A stretch of 64,000 nt of DNA from positions 472,925-536,924 of the forward strand of contig CAZVNM010000003.1 of the NCBI GenBank assembly GCA_964628685.1, given 5' to 3'. Made by a program: the position numbers and the translations under genes. The notes beneath the pieces were generated by a model that was given only the letters and a program-made list of their open reading frames with translations, was not told where the DNA came from and searched no databases. This DNA comes from CALMEC01 sp964628685. GTDB lineage: Bacteria > Actinomycetota > Thermoleophilia > Miltoncostaeales > Miltoncostaeaceae. Positions 7,393 through 15,173 of this stretch are shown piece after piece (within the stretch, counting starts at the first letter, position 1; the number at the start of each line of letters is the position of its first letter).

Positions 7393-8405
7393 GACAGGAA
7401 CCCCAGCCACATGGCGACGGCGGTGACGATCCCCATGGCACCGAACACCCCGAGTCCGCAGAGCGCGACGCCCCACAGCGTCTTCTCCCAGCCCTGGCGC
7501 TGCGCGTCGTTGGCCACGAGCGCGGGCACCATCAGCGTCACCACCGTCAGCCCACGCCAGGGGATCCACTGCTCGTTGGTGAGGGCGATCGCGACCAGCT
7601 CGGCGCTCCACGTCACCACCGACGACACGAGGATCATGGTGGCGAGCTTCCTGCGACCGAAGAGCAACAGACGCGGCATGAGTCCCTTCACGACGATCAC
7701 CCAGGTCACAACGGCGCAACCCAGGGCGAAGAGGATATCCGGCCACCTGGGTGCCACCAGTGCGATGTACGCACCCGAGATGAACCCGCCCGACCGCACC
7801 CCGAGCTTGGCGAAGATCACCATGCCGACGAGGATGCTCATCGTCGCCGCCACCACGATCAGCTCGCGTGGGTAGCCGATCAGCCCCGCCAGGACGAGCC
7901 GGGCGTCGGCGGGATCGGCCGCCACGAGCCGCAGGATGGTCGCGTAGAGGTAGGCGAGAGCGGCCACGATGGCCGTCGTGGCGCCGATCGCCCAGAGCGT
8001 CTTGCGCGGGCCCTGCCGGCCCATGTCGTGGCAGATGATCCCGGGCAGCAGGAACCCGATGCCCGTGAGCCCGAACAGGACCGGGTGGAAGTCGCCCACG
8101 CGCATCGCGATGAGGGTGCCCGCCATCACGAAGCCGAGGCCCACCAGCACCTCCACCTCGAACTTGCGGCGGCCGTAGAGGATCTTGCGTCTGGGTAACA
8201 GCACGTGGACGATGACCCAGCTCAGGTATCCCGACACCAGCGTGGTGATGACGAACACCGGCGCCGGCACGGCGAGCGCCAGGTACGAGGGCACGATGGC
8301 CCCGCCGGTGGTGAGCTGCATCCGTTCGTAGAAGAGGATGCTCACGATCACGCCGGCGACGACGATGACCCGCACCACGTCGGGTGCGTACAGGTACTCA
8401 CGCAT
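7389..8405 (-). CDS. pgsC: PgsC/CapC poly-gamma-glutamate synthase subunit, internally duplicated
   Basis: Integral membrane partner of the PgsB ligase. PgsC is normally ~150 residues; this protein is 338 and consists of two copies in tandem. Copy one contains GGAIVPSYLAL, LPRRKILYGRRKFEVEVLVG and CHDMGRQGPRKTLWAI. Copy two contains GGFISGAYIAL, MPRLLLFGRRKLATMILVS and ANDAQRQGWEKTLWGV. Each copy has about four to five hydrophobic segments. It overlaps pgsB by 8 bp upstream and the next gene by 4 bp (ATGA). The copies are diverged, so the fusion is old. See findings. Confidence 0.9.
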   Translation of the reverse strand: MREYLYAPDVVRVIVVAGVIVSILFYERMQLTTGGAIVPSYLALAVPAPVFVITTLVSGYLSWVIVHVLLPRRKILYGRRKFEVEVLVGLGFVMAGTLIAMRVGDFHPVLFGLTGIGFLLPGIICHDMGRQGPRKTLWAIGATTAIVAALAYLYATILRLVAADPADARLVLAGLIGYPRELIVVAATMSILVGMVIFAKLGVRSGGFISGAYIALVAPRWPDILFALGCAVVTWVIVVKGLMPRLLLFGRRKLATMILVSSVVTWSAELVAIALTNEQWIPWRGLTVVTLMVPALVANDAQRQGWEKTLWGVALCGLGVFGAMGIVTAVAMWLGFLS

Positions 8406-9735
8406 CGACGGGCGGTCCCTGCGGCGTGTCCTGCTGATCGTGTGCCATGGCGCGGCGCAGCCGCACCAGGGAGTGGGGCTGGCGACGCGGGTCGCGCGAC
8501 TCGTCCAGCTCGTCGAAGTGCACCTGCTCGGCCGAGTGCTCGAAGTACTCCATGAGCAGCTCCGCCTGGTCGGTGTGGATGTTGACCATCCCCACCAACA
8601 CGCCGCGCGGTCCGTCGATCATGGCGGCGATCTCGTTCAAGAGCTCGTCCAGTGACGGCGAGCGGGAGTTGCCGAGATTGTGGATCCGCTCCCGTCGATA
8701 GCCGCCCGCCGCCATCGTCTTCGTGACCGTGTCCTCGTAGGCGCCGAGCGTGATGATGTGGTCGAAGTGATGGCCGATGTCGTTGGAGACCATGTCGGCG
8801 AACAGCTCGGCGCGCCGGCCGCGGTCGGTCCGGTTGTTCAGCACCCCGATGACGGTGGCGCCGTCCGGGAACTGGGCCGAGAGCGTGTCCAGCGTCATCA
8901 CCACGCTCTCCTTGTCGTTGGCCGCGAACATCGGCACCCACAGCACCCGCTTGCCGCGGATGTCGTACTCCAGCAGCCGCACCACGCCGATGTCGGGGAC
9001 GGACTTCCACATGCCCGAGATCGCACGCGCACGCGGGATCCCCAGGATCTCGGCGAGCACCAGTCCGATCGCCACGTTGTCCTTGAACTGCAGGTAGTCG
9101 AAGCCCTTCATGTCGGCGTCGTCGACCGTCGCCGCGTCCGCGTAGATCATGCGCGCGCCGCGCGCCTCGGCGTTGGCGCGGAGGCGCTCGCGCAGGTGCT
9201 CACGCCCCTCGGCGGTGATCAGCACACCGTTGCGGGGGATCGTCACCGACAGCGAGTCGGCGATCTCCTCCAGCGTCTCGCCCATCTCCTCCTGATGGTC
9301 CAGGCGCACGTTGGTGATGATCGTGATGTCGGAGCGGACCATGTAGTCCTGCGAGTAGGCCTGGTAGAGCGGCCGCACCGCCATGCACTCGATCACGAGC
9401 GCCTCGACCTCGGGACGCACGTACTCGCGCACGATGTCGATCTGCTCGTTGATCGTGGCGGCCCCGCGGCGCTTGATCACGAACTCCGCACCGGTCGGGT
9501 CGATCACGCGGGCGGCGCTGCCGGTGGTCTTGGCGACCGTCACCAGCGACCCCTCCCGCAGCACCCCGCCCACGAGCCGCGTGACGGTCGACTTGCCGCG
9601 GATGCCGTTGACGTGCACCCGCACGTCCAGCTGGCGGATGCGGCGCTCGTGCGCACGGACGACCGCGGCCCAGTATCCGAGGAGCGCGACGCCCATGGCG
9701 ACCAGCACGCCCAGGCTGACCAGCGAGGATGTCAC
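8398..9735 (-). CDS. pgsB: PgsB/CapB poly-gamma-glutamate synthase, ATP-dependent ligase subunit
   Basis: Mur-ligase-like amide ligase that polymerises glutamate through its gamma-carboxyl at the inner face of the membrane. It has 445 residues, an N-terminal membrane helix (residues 5-26), the ATP-binding loop VNGIRGKSTVTRL (Gly44-Thr50) and family motifs KTTGSAARVIDP, INEQIDIVREY, NVRLDHQEEMG, NNRTDRGRRAE and NIHTDQAELL. Start chosen at GTG, 13 residues before the first in-frame ATG, because the membrane helix would otherwise be truncated. First gene of a pgsB-pgsC-third-gene operon. A hairpin 50 bp upstream separates it from the preceding leftward gene. Confidence 0.92.
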   Translation of the reverse strand: MTSSLVSLGVLVAMGVALLGYWAAVVRAHERRIRQLDVRVHVNGIRGKSTVTRLVGGVLREGSLVTVAKTTGSAARVIDPTGAEFVIKRRGAATINEQIDIVREYVRPEVEALVIECMAVRPLYQAYSQDYMVRSDITIITNVRLDHQEEMGETLEEIADSLSVTIPRNGVLITAEGREHLRERLRANAEARGARMIYADAATVDDADMKGFDYLQFKDNVAIGLVLAEILGIPRARAISGMWKSVPDIGVVRLLEYDIRGKRVLWVPMFAANDKESVVMTLDTLSAQFPDGATVIGVLNNRTDRGRRAELFADMVSNDIGHHFDHIITLGAYEDTVTKTMAAGGYRRERIHNLGNSRSPSLDELLNEIAAMIDGPRGVLVGMVNIHTDQAELLMEYFEHSAEQVHFDELDESRDPRRQPHSLVRLRRAMAHDQQDTPQGPPVDA

Positions 9736-9784
9736 GGGGTGGGAGTCTAGTCGTGGGTCACGGCCCGGCGGTGCGCCACGAGCG

Positions 9785-9811
9785 GCGTCACGCCCCCGAT
9801 CGGCGTGACGC
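9785..9811 (-). terminator. Hairpin between GGDEF-like gene and pgsB
   Basis: Perfect 10 bp stem GCGTCACGCC/GGCGTGACGC with a 7-base loop. It follows the leftward GGDEF-like gene and precedes pgsB, so it may end that transcript or attenuate read-through into pgsB. No clear U-run follows. Confidence 0.5.
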
Positions 9812-9844
9812 GGACGCGCCACCGACCGGGTGCACGATCACGAC

Positions 9845-10843
9845 TCAGGCCTCGTCGGCGATCGCGATCCGGCGTGGGACCATCACGGGGCCGGTCCCGG
9901 AGGAGTCGGTGGCCCGGCGGCCGAACGTCGGGGTCGGACGGGCCGGCTCGTCGGCCATCTCGTCCAGCTCCCGCTCGAGGCGACGCCAGGCGTTGCCCAG
10001 GTCGTCCCCGGCGGCCATGGATTCGTGGGCGGCGCCCATCAGGCAGTCGACCGACGTGATCTCGGAGCTGACGCCGGCCGCCCCCAGGCTGATCGAGCCG
10101 TGGTCGGCGAAGCGCAGCCGTTCGCCGCGCGTGCGGTCCATGAACGAGGCCTGCTCGACGCAGCCGAGCAGACGGTTCCACAGTCCACCCGCGCCGATGC
10201 GGTCGCTCTCGATGAGGATGATGCCGACCTCGTTGTCGTTGATCGCGAAGGGCAGGTCGGTGCCGCGGATGGTGTTCTCGATCAGCCGGGTGACGCTGCG
10301 CGTGGCTGCCGCGGCGGCCGCCGGGTCGAGCGACGTGTCGTCGACGTCGACGCGCACGCGCAGCAGCGCGAGGGGACGGTTGAACACGGTCGCGCGCTGC
10401 ACCTCGTCCTGCAGACGCTCCTGGGCGGCCGCGTGGCTCAGAAGCCCCATTGACGCGGCGGCACCGTCGGTGCTGGCACGGTCGACCTCCTGGGCGGGCA
10501 CACCGGCGCGCAGATCGACTCCGGCACGACCGGCCACCCACGCGGCGCCGATCAGGATGAGGAGTGCCCCCACCATCTCCCCGGAGGAGGCGTGGGCGAA
10601 GGTCCCCGCGGCCTGTCCACCGACCCACACGACGGCTGCGGCGGTCGCGATGCCGGCGGCCCCGCCCAGCATCGGGCCGAGGCACGCGGCCAGGGCGACG
10701 CCCGCCAGGGCGATCATGATGACCCATGGGCTGCCGTCACCCACGCGCTGCGCAACCGCGCCGGCCACTCCTGTGACCAGGGCGATCAGTGCGAGCGATG
10801 CGCGACGATCAATCCATTCCCGAATCGGTGGGGTCACCGTCAT
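9845..10843 (-). CDS. Membrane protein with degenerate GGDEF-like domain
   Basis: A 332-residue protein. Residues ~15-110 contain four hydrophobic helices. Residues ~135-280 have the layout of a diguanylate cyclase domain (RLQDEVQRATVFNRPLALLRVRVD, RLIENTIRGTDLPFAINDNEVGIIL, ISLGAAGVSSEI), but the GGDEF signature is replaced by NDNEVG and the metal-binding aspartates are not all kept, so it is unlikely to make c-di-GMP. Degenerate GGDEF domains often act as receptors, as in the exopolysaccharide regulator PelD. Placed beside pgs genes, a role as allosteric regulator of polymer export is a reasonable inference. Confidence 0.7.
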   Translation of the reverse strand: MTVTPPIREWIDRRASLALIALVTGVAGAVAQRVGDGSPWVIMIALAGVALAACLGPMLGGAAGIATAAAVVWVGGQAAGTFAHASSGEMVGALLILIGAAWVAGRAGVDLRAGVPAQEVDRASTDGAAASMGLLSHAAAQERLQDEVQRATVFNRPLALLRVRVDVDDTSLDPAAAAAATRSVTRLIENTIRGTDLPFAINDNEVGIILIESDRIGAGGLWNRLLGCVEQASFMDRTRGERLRFADHGSISLGAAGVSSEITSVDCLMGAAHESMAAGDDLGNAWRRLERELDEMADEPARPTPTFGRRATDSSGTGPVMVPRRIAIADEA

Positions 10844-10937
10844 CCTTTCCAGTGAAGCGCCATCGTGCGACGGCGAACAGAAGTCCGAACGCCCCGACCG
10901 CGATGAGTCCCCGGAGTGCTTCCTCGGTGGCGTTCAT
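10809..10937 (-). CDS. 42-residue single-helix membrane peptide, possible PgsE/CapE counterpart
   Basis: A 42-residue ORF (starts MNATEEALRGLIAVG) with one hydrophobic helix (residues 9-25) and a charged C-terminus ending DPTDSGMD. It overlaps the start of the GGDEF-like gene by 35 bp. Bacillus pgs/cap operons encode a comparably small, poorly conserved membrane peptide (PgsE/CapE, ~47-55 residues) needed for full polymer synthesis. Equating the two is inference from size, topology and location. There is no strong ribosome site, so it may be read from a near-leaderless transcript of the divergent promoter region. Confidence 0.5.
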   Translation of the reverse strand: MNATEEALRGLIAVGAFGLLFAVARWRFTGKDDGDPTDSGMD

Positions 10938-11078
10938 CGTGGTGTGTGACGGTTCCTGTCCGTGCGTTGAAAGGCGACCATAGGCTGTCGATGTATGAGC
11001 TTGGTATGAGATCGGTCGGAACGCTGAAAAGGTTGAGATCGTTTACAAAACGTCAATAAGCCTCCCGCCGGGTATCTG
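10938..11078. promoter_or_regulatory. Divergent control region between pgsA and the 42-residue peptide gene
   Basis: The 141 bp interval is AT-richer than its surroundings. It contains two direct repeats GTATGAG at 10993-10999 and 11004-11010 (11 bp apart, one helical turn) and an inverted repeat CGTTT-ACA-AAACG at 11040-11052. On the leftward strand TTGACG lies next to the inverted repeat as a possible -35. These look like binding sites for one or two regulators of poly-gamma-glutamate genes, but the regulator is unknown. Confidence 0.45.
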
Positions 11079-13163
11079 ATGGCCGGCAAGCGACGCGCTC
11101 GCAGGGGACGCGCCGATGCATCGACGCGTCGTCGTCTGATCCCCACGCTCCTCGGGGCCGGTGTGGTCACGGTCGGGGGTGTCCTGTTCCTCACCGCGCC
11201 CGATCGCGCCGCCGACGCGCCGCCGGTCGCGGTGAGCGGACCGTTCAGCGTGCAGGATCCGGCGGGCCGGCCGATCGCGACCGCCGAGGTGCGCGGTGAG
11301 GGGGTCGTCGCCCCCCGGGTCGACGAGCGCGGGCGGTTCGCCACCGAGCGATCGGCGACCGTGACCATCAGCGCGCCGGGCTTCCTGACGCGCGCGGTGC
11401 GCGTCACCCCGTCCGCGCCGCGCGCCGTCACCCTCACGCCCGCGCGCGACGCCGTGTCGCTGCGCTTCGGCGGCGACACGATGATGGGCCGTCGCTTCTT
11501 CCACCCGGTGCAGTACATCCGCAGCGGGCGGCGACTGCTGGTCGACCCGCCGAGCGTGGAACGTCAGGCCGCGCTGCTCGATCCGATCAGGCCGTTCCTC
11601 GATGACACCGACCTGACCATCGTCAACCTGGAGACGACCGTGATCACGCGGCCGGGGTACGACCTGGACGGCCCGCGGCCCCGGGAGCTGCAGCAGGAGA
11701 AGGAGCTCGTGATCGCCAGCCACACGAGCCTCCCCGCCGCGCTGCGCGCATCGGGAGTCGAGATCGTCGATCTGGCCAACAACCACGTGAACGACGCCAA
11801 CCGGCCGGGGCTCGTGCGCATCCGCAAGTACCTGCGCGAGGCCGGCGTGCGGTACTTCGGTGCGGGCGACACCATCGAGGAGGCCTGGCGCCCGCTCCGC
11901 GTGGAGGTGCGGGGGCAGCGGCTCTCGTTCGTGGGCTGCACGACGGTCGCGGGCGCACGGCCCGACCGGCTCTACGTCGCCACGCGCGACCACGGCGGTG
12001 CCGCGTACTGCACGCGCAACCGCATGGCCGACGCCGTCGGCGGTGAGCGGGCGGCCGGTCGTTCGGTGATCGTGATGATCCACGGCGGCACCGAGTACCG
12101 CCGGACGCAGGTGCGGCGGGTGCGCGAGCTGACGGCGATCGCCCGGGAGGCCGGGGCCGTGGCGGTGGTCAACGGCCACCCGCACGTGTTCGGCGGCGTC
12201 GACGCGTCCCCGGACGGTGTGGTGGTCGACACGCTGGGCAACTTCGCGTTCGACCAGCCGCGGTGGCCGACGCTCGTGAGCGCCACAGTGCGCATCGACC
12301 TCACCAACGGCAGGCCGTCACAGGTGAACGTCGATCCGATGCTCGTGAGCGACTTCACCCCGCACCCGTCCACCGGGGCGCCCGCCGACGCGCTCGCCCG
12401 GATCGCCACCGGTCTCGGCTCGGGCATGCGGCTCGTGGCGGGCGGCGCCGAGTGGACGGCCGGACGCCCGGTGCCGGCGCGCAACGTGCGGCGCCGCGTG
12501 ACGGGCGTGGAGCGCGTGCCACCCGCGTCCTGGGTGGCGGGTCCGCGATCGGCGACGCTCGGCGAGGATCTGCTCTTCGGCACCGGGTCGTTCGAGCCGG
12601 ACGACATCTCCAGCAGACGGGCCGGAGCGGGACTGTGGCGGTGGGGCAAGTACGCGCAGCCCACCGCCGGCGCGGCCTGCGCCGGCGCACGCGGCGCGCT
12701 CCTCGAGCGCTCACCGCTGAGCGAGGAGGACGTCTTCCTCAGCACCCGCCACCGTCAGGAGGTCGCTCCGGGCGAGCGGCTCACCCTCCTGGTCGACGTG
12801 CGCGATGCGACCGGCGGGACCATCGATCTGCGCTGGTACGGCGGCCTGAGCGGGAAGAGCATCGGGGTCACCAGCATCCCGATCGAGGAGCGCGCCGGCG
12901 ACTGCAAGCGCTACCGGCTGGATGCGCGCGTGCCGCCGCGGGCCAGCGGTGTGCAGGCCTTCGTGCGGCTGCACCCGCCGCGGGGGAGCACCTTCGCCAG
13001 TCGTCTGCAGGTGGACGAGATCCGCCTCATCCGCTGGGCACCGCCCGGGGCGCGCGGCCGCCAGTACGACATCGTGGACGGCGGCGCGGGGACCGACGTG
13101 GTCCTGCGACAGGACGATCCCGCCGTGATCGGCGACGACGCGCAGGCGCCGGCGGCGGGGTGA
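11079..13163 (+). CDS. pgsA: PgsA/CapA-family poly-gamma-glutamate protein with extra C-terminal region
   Basis: Membrane-anchored extracytoplasmic protein required for gamma-glutamyl polymer synthesis or export. It has 694 residues: basic N-terminus, signal anchor (residues 21-40), a small carboxypeptidase-like beta domain (~50-125), then the CapA metallophosphatase-like domain with FGGDTMMG (~130), LTIVNLETTV, DLANNHVND, HGGTEYRR (~335) and VNGHPHVFGGV (~367). CapA proteins are usually ~380 residues; the additional ~250 C-terminal residues (450-694) are predicted beta-rich and may be a carbohydrate- or wall-binding module. It is divergent from the other pgs genes, an unusual split arrangement. 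Confidence 0.88.
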   Translation: MAGKRRARRGRADASTRRRLIPTLLGAGVVTVGGVLFLTAPDRAADAPPVAVSGPFSVQDPAGRPIATAEVRGEGVVAPRVDERGRFATERSATVTISAPGFLTRAVRVTPSAPRAVTLTPARDAVSLRFGGDTMMGRRFFHPVQYIRSGRRLLVDPPSVERQAALLDPIRPFLDDTDLTIVNLETTVITRPGYDLDGPRPRELQQEKELVIASHTSLPAALRASGVEIVDLANNHVNDANRPGLVRIRKYLREAGVRYFGAGDTIEEAWRPLRVEVRGQRLSFVGCTTVAGARPDRLYVATRDHGGAAYCTRNRMADAVGGERAAGRSVIVMIHGGTEYRRTQVRRVRELTAIAREAGAVAVVNGHPHVFGGVDASPDGVVVDTLGNFAFDQPRWPTLVSATVRIDLTNGRPSQVNVDPMLVSDFTPHPSTGAPADALARIATGLGSGMRLVAGGAEWTAGRPVPARNVRRRVTGVERVPPASWVAGPRSATLGEDLLFGTGSFEPDDISSRRAGAGLWRWGKYAQPTAGAACAGARGALLERSPLSEEDVFLSTRHRQEVAPGERLTLLVDVRDATGGTIDLRWYGGLSGKSIGVTSIPIEERAGDCKRYRLDARVPPRASGVQAFVRLHPPRGSTFASRLQVDEIRLIRWAPPGARGRQYDIVDGGAGTDVVLRQDDPAVIGDDAQAPAAG

Positions 13164-13178
13164 TCCGCCGCCGGCGCC
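13145..13178. terminator. Bidirectional terminator between pgsA and ferritin
   Basis: Perfect 13 bp GC stem GGCGCCGGCGGCG/CGCCGCCGGCGCC with an 8-base loop. The pgsA stop codon sits inside the loop, and the convergent ferritin gene ends 5 bases to the right. Confidence 0.7.
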
Positions 13179-13182
13179 CGGA

Positions 13183-13698
13183 TCAGCCCGGGTTCTCGGT
13201 GGTGGTGGCCGGGCGCTGGCCGAGCTCGTCGTCCAGACGCAGGAGACCGGGTCCGTCGTTGTCGATCAGCTCGACCCGTCCGATGATCTCGTTGACGGTG
13301 GCCTCCTCCTCGATCTGCTCTTCCAGGAACCAGTTGAGGAGCGGCCGGGAGTCGAGGTCGCCCGCCTTCTCGGCGGCGCGGTAGAGCTCGCGGATCGACT
13401 CCGAGACCTTCTCCTCGTGGGCGAGCGCCGCCTGGAAGCAGGTGAGCACCGAGTCGATCTTCACCTTGGGGGCCGCGATGGCGCCGATCTGGGGGTGGTT
13501 GTCGCGATCCGTCAGGTGGTCGATGAACTTGTTGGCGTGCACGATCTCCTCGTCCGCCTGGTGGCGCAGCCATGCCGCCATGCCCGGCAGATCGCGGATC
13601 TCCATCTCCACCGCCAGCTGCCGGTAGACGATGGACGCCGAGAACTCCAGCGTGATCTGGTCGTTGAACTTCTTCTCGAGGGCACTTGTGAGTTTCAT
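13183..13698 (-). CDS. ftn: Non-haem ferritin
   Basis: Iron-storage protein that oxidises Fe2+ and stores the mineral in a 24-subunit shell. The 171-residue four-helix protein keeps ferroxidase ligands Glu18 (TLEFSASIVY), Glu51 and His54 (DEEIVHANKF), with the later EEQIEEEATVNEI acidic helix. Length and sequence fit FtnA-type bacterial ferritin rather than bacterioferritin, as there is no haem-binding Met. It stands alone, convergent with pgsA. No iron-box operator was recognised upstream. Confidence 0.9.
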   Translation of the reverse strand: MKLTSALEKKFNDQITLEFSASIVYRQLAVEMEIRDLPGMAAWLRHQADEEIVHANKFIDHLTDRDNHPQIGAIAAPKVKIDSVLTCFQAALAHEEKVSESIRELYRAAEKAGDLDSRPLLNWFLEEQIEEEATVNEIIGRVELIDNDGPGLLRLDDELGQRPATTTENPG

Positions 13699-13839
13699 GC
13701 CCTGGACGGTACTCCCTTCCGCGGCGCCGCCACGGTCCGCGGGGCCCGCGGCACCCCGGGCGGGTCCGGTGGGTTTTGTCGCTGCGGACGATGGGTAAAC
13801 ATGCGGTCAGCCATCAAGGTTCCTCAAGGAGAACGCAAC

Positions 13840-13917
13840 GTGCCGACCATCGCCTGGATCATCATCATCGCCCTCGCCGTCATCGGTGTCATCGCCCTGC
13901 TGCGCGGGCGGATGTGA
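13840..13917 (+). CDS. 25-residue hydrophobic peptide
   Basis: A micro-ORF starting at GTG with an excellent ribosome site (AAGGAG, 8-base spacing) and encoding almost nothing but one transmembrane helix: short polar start, TIAWIIIIALAVIGVIALL, then RGRM. The frame is open to an ATG at 13801, but that start lacks a ribosome site and would separate the Shine-Dalgarno from the coding start. Comparable tiny membrane peptides exist in many actinobacteria. The function is unknown. Confidence 0.55.
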   Translation: MPTIAWIIIIALAVIGVIALLRGRM

Positions 13918-13996
13918 GCGAACCGGCGGCGTGACCGCTCATGCGTCGGCACCGTGCGGTGCCCGCTGAGCCCCGGTCCGTCGGCTGTGGGCGACG

Positions 13997-14030
13997 GCGA
14001 CGCCGTCGGATCGTGATCCGACGGCGTCGC
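13997..14030. terminator. Bidirectional terminator, 16 bp stem
   Basis: Perfect 16 bp stem GCGACGCCGTCGGATC/GATCCGACGGCGTCGC with only GT between the arms, located between the rightward micro-ORF and the leftward DUF3349 gene. Confidence 0.75.
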
Positions 14031-14035
14031 GGTCG

Positions 14036-14341
14036 CTAGTCCACCGAGGCGAGCGGCCAACCGCCGGCGGCCAGGTGCGACGAGACGCGCGCCATCGATG
14101 CGGCGCTCGCGGTCTCGAACGAACGGTCTGCGAGCAGCGCGCGGATCTCGTCCGGCGTCAGGCCGTCCTCGTCGCGCGAGGCCGAGGCCAGGTCCTCCAC
14201 GATGGAGGTCACCTCGTCGGCCGTGAGGCGACGGTGGAGGATTGAGAGCAGTGCGCCGTAGTCCTGCGCCGGGATGCCGGCGGGGTAGCCCGCCTTCACC
14301 CACTCGACCACGGGCTTCACGAAGGTGCCGAGGGTAGCCAT
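14036..14341 (-). CDS. DUF3349 family protein
   Basis: A 101-residue soluble helical protein. The N-terminal VVEWVKAGYPAGIPAQDYGALLSILHRRLTADEV agrees with the actinobacterial DUF3349 pattern known from mycobacteria (Rv0543c-like). The C-terminal part (GLTPDEIRALLADRSFETAS) is an additional helical pair. AAGGAG lies a few bases before the ATG on the leftward strand. Function in the family is unknown. It is a single gene between two intergenic spacers. Confidence 0.8.
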   Translation of the reverse strand: MATLGTFVKPVVEWVKAGYPAGIPAQDYGALLSILHRRLTADEVTSIVEDLASASRDEDGLTPDEIRALLADRSFETASAASMARVSSHLAAGGWPLASVD

Positions 14342-14559
14342 GTCTTTCGTCTCCTTGCCTGTCTGGCGTGCGAACGTTGCGTGGCGTTGACCGCGGCCAT
14401 CCGGTGTCCGAGCGCTCTGACCGCCGCGAGACGGTCGGTGAATCCCCTGCGCCGCAGATGGGCGGGACGGGGCTCAGGCAATCGGTGCGGCTCGTCGGGC
14501 GGTCAACGCAAGTCACGGTAGCCGCTCGCACGCCGCGCGCAACGGCACGCGCCGCTCCG

Positions 14560-15108
14560 TCACCGGAGCGTCTCCGGATCGACTTCCGTCCCGTCGTCCG
14601 ACTGCTGGTCGTCAAGCAACTCCCTCAGGCGCTCCTCGTCGTCCAGGATGGCCGGGTCGGCCAGGAGCATGAGCAGGGCGGCCTTGAGCTGGAGCACCTG
14701 GACGGGGCGGGCCGCGGCATCGGCCGCGATGTTGAACAGCGTCACGAGCCCCAGCAGGACGCCGCCGCCCGCGCAGATGGCGAACGGTACGTTGAGCACC
14801 CCCGCGGTGACGGCGATGCCGACCGCCACCACCAGGAGAAGAAGCGCGCCGAACGCGAGCGCGCCCACCTGGATGCGGGCGGACGTCTGGCGCAGGCGTC
14901 CGTCGATGCGGGCGCCCTCGGGGGCGTCGGTCAACCGTCCGATCAGGGTCGGCGTGGCGGGCGCGCCGTCGTTCAGACGGGCGCGCACCCGACCGTCGCG
15001 GATGCGCAGATACGTGCCGATGCTCATCGGCCCGCCGTGGCGGGCCCCGATCGCGGCGACCTCGCGGGCGCTGCGGTCGGGGATCACGAGGTGGAAATCG
15101 TCCGCCAT
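14560..15108 (-). CDS. Two-helix membrane protein
   Basis: A 182-residue protein beginning MADDFHLVIPDRSA. It has a soluble N-terminal ~100 residues (including GTYLRIRDGRVRARLNDG), two adjacent membrane helices (residues ~103-125 and ~128-150) and an acidic C-terminal tail (LADPAILDDEERLRELLDD). The family is not recognised. It is 65 bp downstream of the ThDP enzyme on the same strand, so it may share its transcript. Confidence 0.68.
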   Translation of the reverse strand: MADDFHLVIPDRSAREVAAIGARHGGPMSIGTYLRIRDGRVRARLNDGAPATPTLIGRLTDAPEGARIDGRLRQTSARIQVGALAFGALLLLVVAVGIAVTAGVLNVPFAICAGGGVLLGLVTLFNIAADAAARPVQVLQLKAALLMLLADPAILDDEERLRELLDDQQSDDGTEVDPETLR

Positions 15109-15173
15109 CTCGCGACCGTACCCGACACCCGGGGGGGTGGCACGCGCCGCCCGTGCGGCCCGCCGGGGTGTGG

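Noticed and set aside
9845..10843. Active diguanylate cyclase
   Set aside because: The GGDEF signature is replaced by NDNEVG, and key metal ligands are missing.
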